Source of the DNA: Myxocyprinus asiaticus
Lineage: Eukaryota > Chordata > Actinopteri > Cypriniformes > Catostomidae
Direction: 5' to 3'
DNA: 64,000 nucleotides
Assembly (NCBI RefSeq): GCF_019703515.2
Contig: NC_059372.1
Coordinates: forward strand, 14,960,492 to 15,024,491
Positions 1 through 15,715 of the stretch are shown piece by piece. Below the pieces are notes generated by a model that searched no databases, was not told the origin of the DNA, and saw only the letters and a program-made list of their open reading frames with translations. Position numbers and translations under genes: made by a program. Position 1 is the stretch's first letter; each line of letters begins with the position of its first letter.

Positions 1-560
1 AGTGCAGCTTTAACTCTTTGACAGTCTTGAGCAGTTTAAACAGAAAGCTCTAAACATTCCATTCTTTGATATAGTATTAGCAGGTCACCCGGCCAAATTC
101 ACCAATTAAAAAAAAAAATTAACAAATGCATGCAAGACAGATCTAGTTCTGTTATTACAGCAAGATGGCCTTGCTTGTCAGTGTTGCTGAACTGAATAGG
201 AAGGGTATTTGTAACGTTTAAAGGAAGGAGTTGAGAGAAAGAGGATCTAAATGCAGGCTTTTTAATACAAACTCATATATATAAACATAAAGTAACTCAA
301 ACACGAAAACAGAACAAACCTTACATCCATGAATGGAAAACAACTGACAAAGAACACAGGAAAACCAAGGGATTAAATACACAAGGAGCAAACGAGAAAA
401 CAAGGGACATATGGGACTAATAATCACAAGAACCAATGAAACAAAAGACAATGACAAGAACTACAAAACCCATAATCAACACAAAAGACAGGCAGGGAAA
501 CAATAAGCATACATGGTGACCTCAAGTGGTCACCAGGGTAATCGTGACAGTATAACAGCC
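1..560. other. Gene-free, A-rich stretch with old repeat sequence
   Basis: No convincing exon or RNA gene is visible. From about 230 to 540 the sequence is A-rich on this strand and ends with a phrase on 'ggtcaccagggtaatcgtga' that I associate with dispersed cyprinid repeats. No ends or target duplications could be set. The open frames here lack any recognisable domain. Confidence 0.4.
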
Positions 561-1060
561 TTTACACTTAGGGACCGTTCACATCGAATGCATTTGTGCG
601 CCCATCTGCGTGTTTTTATGTAAACATATGCTAGAAAGGGATGGGCGGATAGATCCTAAAGTATGATGTTGTATGAAATATTTTGAGCAAGACATCATAA
701 AATGGACACACCAAGAAAAACTGCATTATATTGTATATATATGTAAGTTCAGAGTTTATTTCAGATTTCAATGGACTTGCTTGCATTCAAGTTTTGATAC
801 AGTTTGAGAAGTATAGAAACTGTTTTCTGCACGAGTGAGCACCTGGCTGTTCACACTGAAGGCCCATCGGAAAAAAACAGATACGTTTTCGATTTATTTT
901 CACATATGAAAGTGGCCTAGATTTGATTTAAAAAAATGTCAGATTCAAAGCACTTGTGGCTGTACACTGTCATCAGATTAACAGATCTGTGTCACATGTG
1001 AGTGAAAAAATCAGATATGGGCCACATTCAGCTGCGGTGTGAACATAGCCAAAGACAGTA
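560..1060. repeat. Dispersed repeat, probably a degenerate MITE
   Basis: The block starts with a 'gttcacatcgaatgcatttg' type phrase and ends near 1050 with a 'gcggtgtgaacatagcc' type phrase. The two ends resemble inverted 'gttcacaccg' termini common in fish MITEs. A similar opening phrase occurs near 19150. No coding sequence is seen. Ends are approximate. Confidence 0.45.
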
Positions 1061-1158
1061 GCAGTTGCAGAGAGCGTTTGTTTGATACAAATTTATTTTT
1101 AACTTTTCATTTATATGTATTAGAACTGACAATTTTATTTAATAGAATAAATAAAGAA

Positions 1159-1162
<4 letters not shown>

Positions 1163-1192
<30 letters not shown>
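1163..1192. repeat. (TA)n microsatellite
   Basis: Uninterrupted TA dinucleotide run of about 30 bases. A T-run lies just downstream at about 1253-1273. Confidence 0.95.
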
Positions 1193-1194
<2 letters not shown>

Positions 1195-1282
1195 GATTTA
1201 AGGACCCAAAGTGTATAGGGTCATTAGAGACCCTAGGTATGTAAAGAGTTTCTTTTTTTTTTTTTTTTTTTTTGCACTTTTT

Positions 1283-1607
1283 TCAAATGCCATTGTAGAA
1301 ATGTAATATTCACAGTCAGCCATGATTACTTTAATCAATGAGTGAAAGTATCAAATAATAGGACAGTGTCTGAGATTAACAAGCAGTATTCGGCTGGTCA
1401 TGTGATTCTAACATGGCAGCCCCCATGTGCGGACCCTCTCCATGTAGAATAAAACAGCTTTTATAAGTTTACTGATATGACTGGAGTCTTCTTTTTAAAG
1501 TGAGTGCTCATGATTTCCTACATACATGTTTATTGTAAAATTACAATTAGTGTCTTTAGGAGTTTAACTTTTTTGATGAGGAAAAAATTACTGAGTACAC
1601 CTTTAAA
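1283..1607 (-). mobile_element. Non-autonomous repeat, family A
   Basis: This stretch is the reverse complement of 18733-19060, including the shared phrase 'ggtcatgtgattctaacatg' and the end 'gtacacctttaaa'. The outer end carries TTTAAAGGTG, so the family appears to be TTAA-flanked. No open frame of note. It is an old dispersed DNA repeat. Confidence 0.7.
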
Positions 1608-2159
1608 ATAGTGAAATTTTCTGCCTGCCATTTCATTAAATATAATTGTTTACAGCACCTTTAAAAACAACGTAAACTTTTAAAAGTGTCTTTACCTTTT
1701 ATGTGCTATTCATTGCGCTGTCTTCTTTCTTTCTTTCTTTTTATTTTAAATAAAACACCCCCTTACACATTAGCCGATTATTTAATACCAGGTTGTGGGC
1801 TTTGTTTCTTCATTTGTCGATTTAAAATGGGTCTTTGAAAATGTTCATATTTTTTTCTCGTCAACGTACCTCTTCCGATCTAATCGCTAATTTGACCACT
1901 TCCTCGCCCTCTTTTTTTACTCTACCACCCCGTTCAGCTCACTCCATACAAGTCAACAACCGAGCAGGTGTAAGATAATTGGCCTTCAGTTAAATCTGTC
2001 CCTTGGTGCCCTTTTTCCTTATCATCAAGGTTTACTTTAAAAGTTATTAAGCTCATGATCCAGCTTATGATAACTATGTAAATGGATGCAGCAATGGAAA
2101 CTGTCGCGTCATTTATCAACGACAGTCACTGAGTAGACCTTCTGCTGTATTCGGCTGGG

Positions 2160-2330
2160 CTTCCCCATATGGCAGCGTGCGCGGGAGGGATTCCTGCTAC
2201 GTCAACCAGAAGCCTTTGTGACGCAGTTGCCTCAGCTTCCTCCTTTTGGTCGCAGTCACAGAGAAAGACATCCTTTCTTTTCTCCAACCGCACGGTCAAA
2301 AGAGGAAGTGCTGTTCAACACTGTGAGTTC
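2160..2330 (+). promoter_or_regulatory. Candidate distal promoter and first exon, possibly for nr4a1
   Basis: A CpG-richer island in AT-rich surroundings carries a CRE-like TACGTCA near 2198 and TGACGCA at 2219-2225. The latter is the reverse complement of the NAP element TGCGTCA found twice in the proximal nr4a1 promoter. A strong donor, GTGAGT at 2323-2328, follows. I infer an alternative upstream start for nr4a1, 4.7 kb before its coding exon. It could also be an unrelated CpG island or a non-coding transcript. Confidence 0.35.
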
Positions 2331-2767
2331 GATGGCGCGGCTCCCTGTGCTGGCAGCGCATCACAGGTGGAACAACGCAGGAGAGTCCGCGGCTCAGTTG
2401 AGAAATGACGGGCACTTGATCAAAAGTCTTTGATCACGAGGACGCGAAAACAGATACCAGCTCGTGATTACGGCGGAAAGAAGCGGTAAAGCAAATTCTG
2501 TGTATACAGACTACGAGATGGAGTTTGGCAAAAAACAACAACAACAAAAAACACGCTGTGAATATCAGGAAACACCGGTTTAAGTAGGACTTTATCTCGA
2601 TAAAGTGTGTTTAACAAGAAAGATGGAAGAAAAGGGAAGAAGTTGGCATCTTTGGAATTGCTCCTGCACCCTATATTTAACTGTGAATAAACAGTAATTC
2701 TAAAAAGTTGAGTTTCATATACACTTTATTACAAGTGAATTCAATAACAGTTACTCACATAGCTCTA

Positions 2768-3330
2768 CACCGATCAGCCACAACATTAAAACCACCTGCC
2801 TAATATAGGTCCCCCTCTGCTGCCAAAACAGTGGCAACCCACATCTCAGAATAGCATTCGGAGATGCTATTCTTCTCACCAAAATTGTACAGAGCGGTTA
2901 TCTGAGTTACAGAAATACTTAAACCAGCCTGTCTGGCACCAACAATCATGCCATGAAATCACTGAGATCACATTTTTCCCTGTTCTGATGGTTGATGTGA
3001 ACATTAACTGAAGCTCCTGACCCGTATATGCATGATTTTATGCACTGCACTGCTGCCACATGATTGGCTGATTAGAATCGCATGGCATGATTGTTGGTGC
3101 CAGACAAGCTGGTTTGAGTATTTCTGTAACTGCTGATCTCCTGGGATTTTCACACACAACACTCTCTAGAATTTACTCCGAATGGTGCCAAAAACAAAAA
3201 ACATCCAGTTGATGAGAGAGGTCAACAGAAAATGGCCAGACTGGTTCGAACTGACAAAATCTATGGTAACTCAGATAACCACTCTGTACAATTATGGTGA
3301 AAAGAATATCATCTCAGAATGTCCTGTAGT
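2768..3330. mobile_element. Tc1-like element, degenerate
   Basis: The left end reads 'ccgatcagccacaacattaa', a terminal sequence I recognise from fish Tc1-like elements. Inside are fragments of a Tc1 transposase on both strands: around 3182-3330 the plus strand encodes the phrase VTQITTLYN, typical of the Tc1 DNA-binding region, and 2930-3180 carries minus-strand helix-turn-helix remnants. All frames are broken. The same core recurs at 17657-18005 and 31000-31521. The right end was not found. Confidence 0.7.
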
Positions 3331-3430
3331 CCTTGTTTTTAAAATAGTTAAGCTGGATAGTGTCAATGGCTTGCATTGCATGTTAAATCTAAACTTTCCA
3401 TCATGCAAACAGGTATTGTAAGGTAATACT

Positions 3431-4460
3431 TAGCATGTGGCTAGAGGAAATGGATTCTGACCGGGAAACTGTCATGTCCTAGGGGTGAAAGTATTATGTG
3501 AGAAATAATGATATGGACACTCTGTATCATCACCTAACAGCCCCAGTCCACTCAGTAAGCACAGCATTTCTGACTCGGGACATGCCTTTAAAATAGTGCC
3601 AGTAGCTTCTTCTCGCCTTTGGACATGCATGGTAGGCTGTTGAATCGTTGTACCCAAAAGGTGGCAACATCCAAGACCATATTGTTTACTAGTAGACAAT
3701 TCACACCTGCTACAGATACAAGCGGTTTTTGCATTTTGTCAAGAGTTACTATTACTCAGGATGTCTAACTCAGAAGGTGGACAACAATTAAAGAATTAAT
3801 TATTCTATCAAATTATTATTATTATTATTATTTTTATCAATTATTGTAACAAGTTGAGAATGGAATGGAGGTATGGTACGCAGAATGTCAGACTGCTGAC
3901 CTCTTGGATAGGCACATCTGTAGATAGTGCAAAGACACTGAGGGGGAAACATCCCCAAAACTATTCAGAATAGTGCAATCAAAATCTAAACAACAGGTTG
4001 GGAAACAGACTGTTTTGTTTTTCAAACTACTGCCCTGAGCACCACCTGGATATTCATGATAAGTGGAAACACACCAGAAAATATCATTAGGGACATTAAG
4101 TTAGTTGTTTAGCTGACTGTATACCAGATCTAGGATCAAAAAAGAACCAAGCTGTAGTGTTACAGTGGCCCCTGACAATATAGAAGTATACTTGATTTTT
4201 TTTCCCCCAGTTAAAAGGAAAATTTTAGGCATGAGAATCACCACATGGCACTAGAGATGTGGCATTTACTGGCAGAGCTAATCCCTCACACACCCTGTAT
4301 TGTAGCAATGTGACGGCGTTAACTTCCGTTTTCATTTTTTTTCTTTTCTCTCTCAGACACTATCAAGTTTTGACACGTTCAGGTCATGCAGGTGTAGCCC
4401 TACCCTCGTGGGTTCTTTGCGGTTGTCTAGGGGAGGAAATATATTATGCAATAGCCTAAT
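3431..4460. other. Gene-free stretch
   Basis: No exon, RNA gene or clear transposon end is seen. It holds a short ATT run near 3817-3831 and a pyrimidine run near 4330. Apparent open frames lack domain motifs. Confidence 0.4.
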
Positions 4461-4464
4461 GTCA

Positions 4465-4735
4465 GAAAAAAGGGTAAAGTAATACTTTACCACAAGGTTC
4501 TATTTGTTAACATTTTTGTTTATGCATTAGAAATCAAGTTCTTACAAAGAACAATACTTTTCTACAGCATTTATTAATCTTGGTTAATGTTAACTTTAGT
4601 AAATGCATTATGAACTAACACGAACTAACAATGAATAACAGTATTTTCAAATGTTAACAAATACTTTTAATTTGTTAAATGTATTTGTTGAAATTAACAT
4701 TAAAGATTAAAAAGTACTGTAAAAGTATTGTTCAT
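4465..4735. repeat. AT-rich MITE-like repeat
   Basis: Dense in TTAAC/GTTAA phrases such as 'taacaaatac' and 'gttaactttagtaaatgcat'. A shorter phrase of the same family occurs near 33910-33940. I recognise the style as a fish MITE but could not define the termini. Confidence 0.45.
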
Positions 4736-5054
4736 TTTTGTTAAAGAGTTACTGGAAAAGGCAGTTATTTTTTAAATATATATATATATATATACATATT
4801 TCAGTTCAGCAATGCCCAGTAAACTTAATCCATATAAAATGACTTCAAATTGTACTGCAATGCAAAAGTAGACACAAGTAGAACGCTTGTTTTCATTTGC
4901 CTCGAGTCTCACCATTCTATTCCTGTTTTAAACAAGTAAAAGTCTTGTGTGTGTTTTTTACACGATATGTTGCTCATCTTTGCTTATCTGCTATTTGCTA
5001 TTTGTGTCTTTCATCACTATTTTTAACTAAATTCAACGAGTTGTTGCACAGCAG

Positions 5055-5260
5055 TACGCCACTATATTTAGAACAATAAACGTGCGGATTGTTTGCGTCA
5101 ATGGAATCCCGTGCGTGCGTCATGTCTTTTAACTTCGAGCACTCTGATTGGACGGCATCCGGAAAGATTCGCTGAGGATCTCCGCCCCTGCATGGCCATA
5201 TTTGCCATTGGAACGCCTCGAGAGGATGCAACCTCTGACGTAACGGCAAAATAAAGTAGT
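5055..5260 (+). promoter_or_regulatory. nr4a1: nr4a1 proximal promoter
   Basis: Seen directly: a perfect MEF2 consensus CTATATTTAG at 5062-5071; two copies of TGCGTCA at 5094-5100 and 5116-5122; ATTGG (inverted CCAAT) near 5145; a GC box near 5180; a CArG-like CCATATTTGC at 5196-5205 (one mismatch); and a CRE-like TGACGTAA at 5236-5243. Known from mammals: the Nur77 promoter is driven by TGCGTCA 'NAP' elements and MEF2 sites that give rapid serum, cAMP and calcium induction. The same set placed just ahead of a donor-bearing exon argues that this is the immediate-early promoter of the gene. Confidence 0.75.
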
Positions 5261-5387
5261 CGGTAAATATCAGCTCGCTTACAGAAATGTGAGAAAACCG
5301 TCTCGTCGTGGCCGTGGACGTTATACATGAGTATCCATCACTTGGAATACGGACGCTTACAAGTCCCGCACTGCAATACATAATCAG
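5261..5387 (+). other. nr4a1: nr4a1 non-coding exon 1 (5' end inferred)
   Basis: The exon ends with CAG followed by the donor GTTAGT at 5388. The matching acceptor is at 7011-7012, giving a 1.6-kb first intron. The start of transcription is inferred to lie shortly after the CRE and is not precise. No ATG here reads into the receptor frame. Confidence 0.55.
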
Positions 5388-7014
5388 GTTAGTAATTATT
5401 TATCTTTTAAAACGTAGTTATTGCATTTCTTTTTCTGATGCACTTATTTATGCTTAATTTAAACCCTATACGAACAGCATATGTGTTTGCATTAGTACAA
5501 AATAGACGTGTATATTTATCAAATAAAACATTGTGCGGTTCAGGTCTATTTTTAATGTGTTATTCATTCTGTGGAGCGCGAGAGGTATTCCGAAACAACA
5601 AAGTGCGCTTCCAGCACCTTCAGGGACGAGGTATTATTAAGACATAACATTTGAAACATGGTTTAAACTTAATCATAAGCCATTTAAAACTGCTAAATTA
5701 AATAACTGTAATAAAAACTGTTTCACTGGTGCACGCGCAATGTCTCGATGCAACAGGTGCTTCTGTGAACGCAGCCGACAATATATTTGCACACATCTTC
5801 CATTTGTAGCCTATACTATGATATGTACTATACATGAAGTGTGTGTTGCTTTCACACGTGATGTTGTTGATAGAAAAAACTCTTAAACGCTGTACATTGC
5901 AAATGCATCGACTGCACTATAAAAAGTGAAACTGTGCGGTTGTTGCTTTAAGGGACTATTTCTATCTGAAATTACCCTTAAAATGTCTTGTAACCTAATG
6001 TTGTCAGGTTGGTTCAGTCATATTAAAATATATTTCTGAATTGAATAAACTAGTTAATTAGGATTAGTCAGTTAATGTGCATTAATCAGTGTTCATATAT
6101 AGTATATGGGGTCAGTCAAATGACAGCTTGCATATGTGTTTGAGTTCAGGGGTCAGATGAATATCAGGTGGTGCCATGTTCTCACCTTGGGCAAGGTCAA
6201 GGCAGTCTGTCAAACTGTTCGACCATAATACCCTTTATGAAATGCAAAGTGAGTTCAAGTATAAAATTATGGCTGCAGAACAGACATTGGCATGTTTTCC
6301 ATATTTTTCCATTGCCAATCTAAAAATAAGTGTAGTGGAAATGAGATTAGACTAATATGGAGTGGTAATGTTTTGCATTTAGTGTGATTTGAATGCAGTT
6401 TCCCTCACTGTGCATATTCAAATCTGTCTTTCTACAAATCAGGCCTCTTCTTCATTTAGATTATCAGTTACCTTATGGAACATTCTGAAGATAATACTCA
6501 AATACTCATTGTCTGTGTTTGTTGGGGAAATTCGGATCCATCTAAAAAGTTCCATAAACACCACTGACTCCGTCTCGCATGTGTTGCCGCCCACACAAAC
6601 GTACTCACACCCTCTCGATAAGGCAAAACCCACGTGTCCTGCTCATATGACGGTGTTCAGTCTCTGGATGCAGTGACAAAATAAACATGGCAGCCCTTTC
6701 CAGCTAGACAGCTCTCCAAGTTTTCATAGAATCTCAGAGGACTTCAGAAAACTGGTTTTAATACAGACTCCTTGACCTGTAAATAAGGCATTAGGTGCAG
6801 TCTAGTTGTAGGTCAGGACATTGAGTTCAGTTCTTGAGGTATTTGATGGCATAGTACAGGCAGGGGTGTCACTCAAAAACCCATTTGGCCCAAATATCTG
6901 AGGTGGCACATTTCAAGCTTGCCCTCTCCCCATCCATGTTTGGTTTTTGTGAGACATTTCTGAGGCAATATCTACAGTATTGAAAAGTAGATGTTGTGGT
7001 TCTGTTCTACAGAA

Positions 7015-10234
<3,220 letters not shown>

Positions 10235-11440
10235 TGAGATTTTATATGTGGACAACCGAAGTGACTTAAACTGGTGAAAAATACGGATATGAGCAGTTTG
10301 ATGTTTGGGGATCTTAAAGGACTGTATTGCTTGCTGTTCTCTGCTTTCTTTCAATGGAATCAGAGAAAGATGACATTCTACTTACACCCGAGTTTGGATC
10401 CTAAGTTACAGAGTCTTCAAAAGTAAATTCATTAAGACATCCAGTAGCATTTCAGGTCAATGGTGCAAAACAAAGAGAAAATCAAACGTCCTGTATGTGG
10501 TTTCTATATGAAAGAAATGCATGCAGATATTCCCATAAAATCAGTATTAGACATATTATCAGAGGTCATATTCAAAATATAAAAGCATCTAAGTATCCAA
10601 CTGAACATCCAATTTCCCGTAAACCATTACCTGTGGTTTATGGGAGGTTAGAAAGGTGATGGACCAAAACAGAAAAGGAAAAATAGAAAAGGCATTTACT
10701 TGGATGCTTAAAGCCGAAATGTGTAATTTTTTCAGTGTTAAAATACTGTCTCCTATCCCGGCTTAATATGCAGAGACAACTATAAATAAGCCATTGGTAG
10801 GCCGATTTCACCGAAACAAAGACAGGAGATTGTTTGGAAAACATGCACAGAAATGACACATATCAGCTTTAAATTATTAAGAAAAAGCCTTAAAAATTCT
10901 CTCAATTGCCAGAACATTATCTCCTTAAACATGCTCAGAAATGTTTCAGCCTTAACCTTTACACTGAAAACACAGATACACTGAGTACAGAACTGATGTG
11001 AATGCAATCGAGGAACGTGGTACACTGTTGTTATATGGCTAATGTATCAAACCTGTTTAAGTGACAAACAGGTGTATTTTAAGATTCAATAGTTTTTTTA
11101 AAGATTTTTCATTAATATTTTTGAAAGGTCACAAGAGATCCAGTGCAGCTACTGTACATGTACCATGTACAGCTTCTTATGTGAAAATACTTCGAGTTTT
11201 ATTACTGAACCTGACTTAGTTTAGTGTACCAGTCAAACCTTAGAGTTATTACATTTGTATGTATGTGTTTTATAGATGTATAGATGTGGCAAGAGCTTCT
11301 GCATACTGTAACTTTTTCTCACAATGACAAAATCAAGTTTGGGCATTCTGTTTTTTTTTTTTTTATTATTACATAAAATGAAAGATATTGCTTATCTTTC
11401 ATTGATTTTGTGCAGCTCTCAATATTAAATATATTGTGAA
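10235..11440 (+). other. nr4a1: nr4a1 3' untranslated region (end inferred)
   Basis: AT-rich sequence following the TAA, with several ATTTA-like clusters, as expected for an unstable immediate-early mRNA. No canonical AATAAA is seen; ATTAAA at 11424-11429 is the best poly(A) signal. The site AAAGGTCA, the NR4A monomer element, occurs at 11124-11131, but a chance match is quite likely. No repeat insertion is obvious here. Confidence 0.5.
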
Positions 11441-13904
11441 CAGAAATCATCTTTGGTGCTTATACTTTCTTTACATTACTGATTGAGAAATATTCATCAT
11501 TTTCATATGTTAGCATTTGAGATAAATTGTTTTAGTGATAAAAGAGATTTTTTCAAGCAAGATCTCAAGCAAGATCTGAGTGGTTTTCTTCTTTAAAATA
11601 CTGTTAAAATTTTAATTATTGCCCACATAGAGGCTCAAGCCCTATCTAGGGACCAGAATATCATAGAGACTTCAGGGAGAGCTCTTTTGAACACCCTAGT
11701 AACCACCCAGAGCACCCTAGAAATCACATAGCAACCACTCTGAACACCTTAGCAACCATCCTGGCAACCACCCACAACATTATAGTTTTGTGGCTGCAAG
11801 TTTTTCACAGCAAACACCACTCACATCAATTTCAAAATCTAGTTGTGAATATAGTTTATATTTTCACTTTCTACCAATAATTATTGATAATACTTCACTG
11901 GCATTCCTTCACAAATGGTTTCATAATTTCCTTTGTGTTCTGTAATGATAAAAATTTCCAGTAGAGTACCACCAGCCAGTTTGCAGTTTGTCTAAAGGGG
12001 CCCCATACAGCAGCCTATATATTTTAGGGTGTAAAAGTCGTCTCAGATTTCATTCAGCTAATTTCATCACAACAGTGTCGGACTGCCTTTGAGTTACACA
12101 AGCCGCATCATGTGACTTTCCCTTATTATACATAAAGAGATTTATGAGCCATAGCTGCCTCTGCACCCCCTTCTTGCCACTATCAAGAAGTACTGTATCA
12201 CTCTAGACTACTATGGAACACATTGACCCTGTTTGTCCATAAGAGGTATTTATTAATAATTTTGTGCGGTAGCTTCAAAGCACTGAACCTCTCTGATGGC
12301 TGACCCAGTCATGCTACATACCACAATGGCTGCTGGGTGTCACATATTCTCTCTCCCCTGCAGAGAACAGAATTCTGTGGCCTAATTTTGGGCCACTGTA
12401 ATTTGCACTGACACATCCTGTGCCTGCCAAACTATGTGGCCAGTGGTATCAGCAAGGAAAGTAGACAAAGCAAGTGCCAAGGATTATGTGTGATACCTTC
12501 TGCCAGCTCCCCAGACCAACAGGTGAATTTTGGGGCTCGAATTGAAAGGGATCCTCAACATCAGAGACCCTAGGCTGATATGTTATGTAATCCTTGGTCA
12601 TTCTAAATTTCACATAATACCTGGGTGGTGGCAATGAAATTGGCCTGAAAGGGGCTTACCGTAAGTTTCAAATTGAGTCATTATAGAAAAGAGATATCCC
12701 AAGAAACCAAAGAGTTAGCTAGGGCAATGTTTTATGTTATATAATCATCTTCATAGTTTGCAGTTACAGGTTGCTTACTCTTTGACACTTCTTTATGTCT
12801 TTATAAAACGTTAAGATAAGGGTTTTATCGTAATATATTCATGAACATGCCAGACACAGCTTTTGTGAACAACTTGCATGGATGGTCAGGAGATAGAGGA
12901 AACCCTATAGTAAATAATTTTAGCTCATCATTGTGGTTATGTAACCTAATCTGCTCCTTTGTCAATTTGACAATGAGAAATGAGGGGGGAAAAACTTCAG
13001 CATTTGGCAACATTTTGCTTGTTTGTGTGTTGTTATTATTAAATAAGTTTATTTGAAGTGATTACCTGAAATCAATTACACTCGATGGATGGACGGATGG
13101 ATGGAATTATGAATCCTTATTATAATTATATACAATCAAAAATATACAAATTGTTTGCTTTTGGGAAACCCAAACAGTGAGTCAGCAGACTGGAGAACAG
13201 TTATAAAATTGTCTGGAATGGAAAACTTATCAGAACATCTGAAGGACATGGCATCTCTCTAATAAAACATACCAGAGTTCATCCACAAGAAGTAATTGGA
13301 TCAAGTCACTATCACTCCGATTACACCAGTTATGTGGGCAAGGCTGGGGACAACTTACAAAAATACCCACAGTTTCCATGTTTTGCATGTCCAGATTTTC
13401 ATTGCAACATTAAAACAAGGTGTTGAAGAGCACATTACCATGGTGACAATTAAACAGGTTTTGCTTCAAAAGGTTACATTTATAATGTAAAACCTCCAAT
13501 ACAATACTGTCACTAGCAGACTTGAGAACACAGGAATGCTGGGATATAAAACAAGACCGACAGGGAGGCTCAAGTTTCGCTTGTAAGCAGCAAGTTTTGG
13601 AAAAGGGCCCAAAGGTTGTTCAGAGTTCTGCCACGCAGTCCACTAACAAGGAGGGACAGAATGATCAGACGCAAGACACTAACACAGTCAGATGACACAC
13701 TAATCACACAACAGGTGCTCACTTATATTGATGGCCTTTTAAGTCTATTCAGTTATATTGATGTGGTGGAAATAAATCCAGCCAATCACTACAAATCAGC
13801 CAATCTGACATACAGTATCAAGATTCAAAGACTTTTTCTAAACCTAGAATGTAAAATGTAGCTGTCATCAACAAACTTCTTTACTAGCCTGTTACTGGAT
13901 TTAG
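11441..13904. other. Gene-free stretch
   Basis: No exon recognised. It includes the small tandem array at 11689-11790 and a short GGAT-type run near 13085-13102. Open frames at 12449-13056 and 13296-13861 show no domain, codon bias or splice context that would make them genes. Confidence 0.4.
11689..11790. repeat. Short tandem repeat, CCTAGCAACCACC type
   Basis: Degenerate units of about 20 bases, such as 'gaacaccctagtaaccaccc' and 'gaacaccttagcaaccatcc', repeat four to five times. I recognise it as a minisatellite common in cyprinid genomes. Confidence 0.75.
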
Positions 13905-14776
13905 CCGAAAACAATGAAAGTGAATGGGGACCATTTTTGGAGAGTTTAAAGGCAGAAATATGAAACTTATAATTTTTATAAAAGCACTAATTCTTCTGTT
14001 AAAACTCAATATTATTTGAGCTGTAACATTTTTTAAATACTTGTTTTTACAATCGTTTTAGGGTTTGTTGAGATTACATCATCATGGCAACAAAGTTGTA
14101 AAATTTGTTATAACTTTACACAGAAATGTTTAGTAAGCAATTTTATCACACTAAAATTATGTTCACACACATATTGTTTATGTCTTGTGGCTATACTTTT
14201 GAAACAGTGATTATTTTAACGTTTATGGAATGGCCCCATTCACTTCTACTGTAAGTGCCTCAGTAGAACCCAGATTTTTCGTTGGTGTTTTTTTTTTTTT
14301 TGTTTTGTTTTTTTTTCTCCCCTTTTTCTCCCCAATTTGAATGCTCAATTCCCAATGTGCTCTAAGTCCTTGTGGTGGCGTAGTGACTCTCCTCAATCCG
14401 GGTGGCGGAGGACGAATCTCAGTTGCCTCCGCGTCTGAGAATGTCAGTCCGCACATCTTAACACGTGGCTTGATGATCACGTTATTGCGGAGACATTATT
14501 CTATTATATTCTCCATGGCATCCATACACAACTCACCACACGCCCCACAGAGAGCAAATCACATTATAGCAATCACGAGGAGGTTACCCCATGTGAATCT
14601 ACCCTCCCTAGCAACTGGGCCAATTTGGTTGCTTAGGAGACCTGGCTGGATTTTTGGTGGTTTTAAAGAAAAGGAGGGACTTGTCAAAATTAATTTTTTT
14701 GGTAATCAGTATTATGCCACAAATGCTGTTGATTCAGCTCTGCTCAACTTATATTGAACCCGGAATATCCCTTTAA
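13905..14776. mobile_element. Family X MITE with a SINE inserted
   Basis: The left part matches the interior of the 8326-8963 copy ('agtgaatgggg', 'ggcagaaatatgaa'). The right part has the inverted end 'ttgaacccggaatatccctttaa'-like phrase closing near 14776. The middle, 14283-14664, is a foreign SINE. The left terminus is eroded. Confidence 0.8.
14283..14664 (-). mobile_element. tRNA-derived SINE, minus orientation, truncated head
   Basis: Begins on this strand with a long T-run (the poly-A tail) and 'ctccccaatttgaatgctca'. It continues with 'gtggcgtagtgactct', 'ccgggtggcggaggacgaat' and 'gttgcctccgcgtctgaga'. These match the copy at 37097-37500, which keeps the tRNA-like head. Here the head is lost near 14660, where family X sequence resumes. 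Confidence 0.8.
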
Positions 14777-15130
14777 CATATGTAAATGATGATAAAAGCA
14801 AAACTGCCTATTGAGACATACTGTTTTTTTTATAGAAAACATATTGAATTAAATAATGTCTTACTCCATTGGCAAATTCTTTTGTCTTATTTTCAGCATA
14901 AATAACACAATTCTGTGATACTATTTGCCAATTGGGTAAAATTTATTATCCTACAATATATTTTACATTATTAGACTATGTTATCTTACACAATTTTGCT
15001 TGTCATGCAAATTTATCTTGCTTTAGAGGCTGATTTTCCCTGGAAAACCAAACAAAAATACTGATTAAGAAAATGATTGTCTGCATTGTACAAATTGCAA
15101 TTTTGCATAATGCATTTATTATTAGAGTAT
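14777..15130. other. Gene-free AT-rich stretch
   Basis: Low-complexity AT-rich sequence without recognised gene or repeat ends. Confidence 0.4.
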
Positions 15131-15236
15131 TTAAAGGGATAGTTCACAAAACAAAAAGAGTCTGAGATGTTATAAGGATGGGAAAATGATAGGAATAAGA
15201 GAATTATCGTTTTTGGGTGAGTTATTCCTTTAAACC
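15131..15236. mobile_element. Family Y MITE, short internally deleted copy
   Basis: Starts 'ttaaagggatagttcacaaa' and ends 'gggtgagttattcctttaaa', an inverted pair. Only about 105 bases, so most of the interior is lost. TTAA is at both ends. Confidence 0.8.
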
Positions 15237-15715
15237 CGTTCATATACTGTAAGTGCGTTAGCCTACATTTCCTGTAGCTTTTATTTTTTCCTTGTTGGTG
15301 ATTCTGCCTGCAACATTTTTTCATTCACAGAGACACAGACAGCAAGGCTATTTTTATAAACTGAACGCCCATGCTGTTTCAGTGAATGAGTTGACAATGT
15401 TGTTGATGCCTTGCCATGCACTAAACAGGTGCAGTAACTATGAGATTGATAGTGAGCGCAGCATAAAAGCAAATGAAAAATGTACTGTACACACTGAACT
15501 CATGACACAGTCTGAAATTGCTGAACCAATCCAGATTGGGCATCATGTGATATGTCATGCTGCAGTGTGAAAATGTGTCCTGTTTCAACTATGTTAATAT
15601 GGTCTTGCAGTGTTTTGAATTAGAGAGAAGAGACTGAGACATAACTACTAAGAGTAAGATAGGAAAAAAAGATAATACATAAAGATAGATCAATGCATGT
15701 ATGTGTCAAAAGTTG

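Noticed and set aside
11124..11131. AAAGGTCA (NR4A monomer site) in the nr4a1 3' region as an autoregulatory element
   Set aside because: An 8-base motif is expected by chance about twice in 64 kb counting both strands, and more copies occur elsewhere (near 28890 and 50156). Not enough alone.
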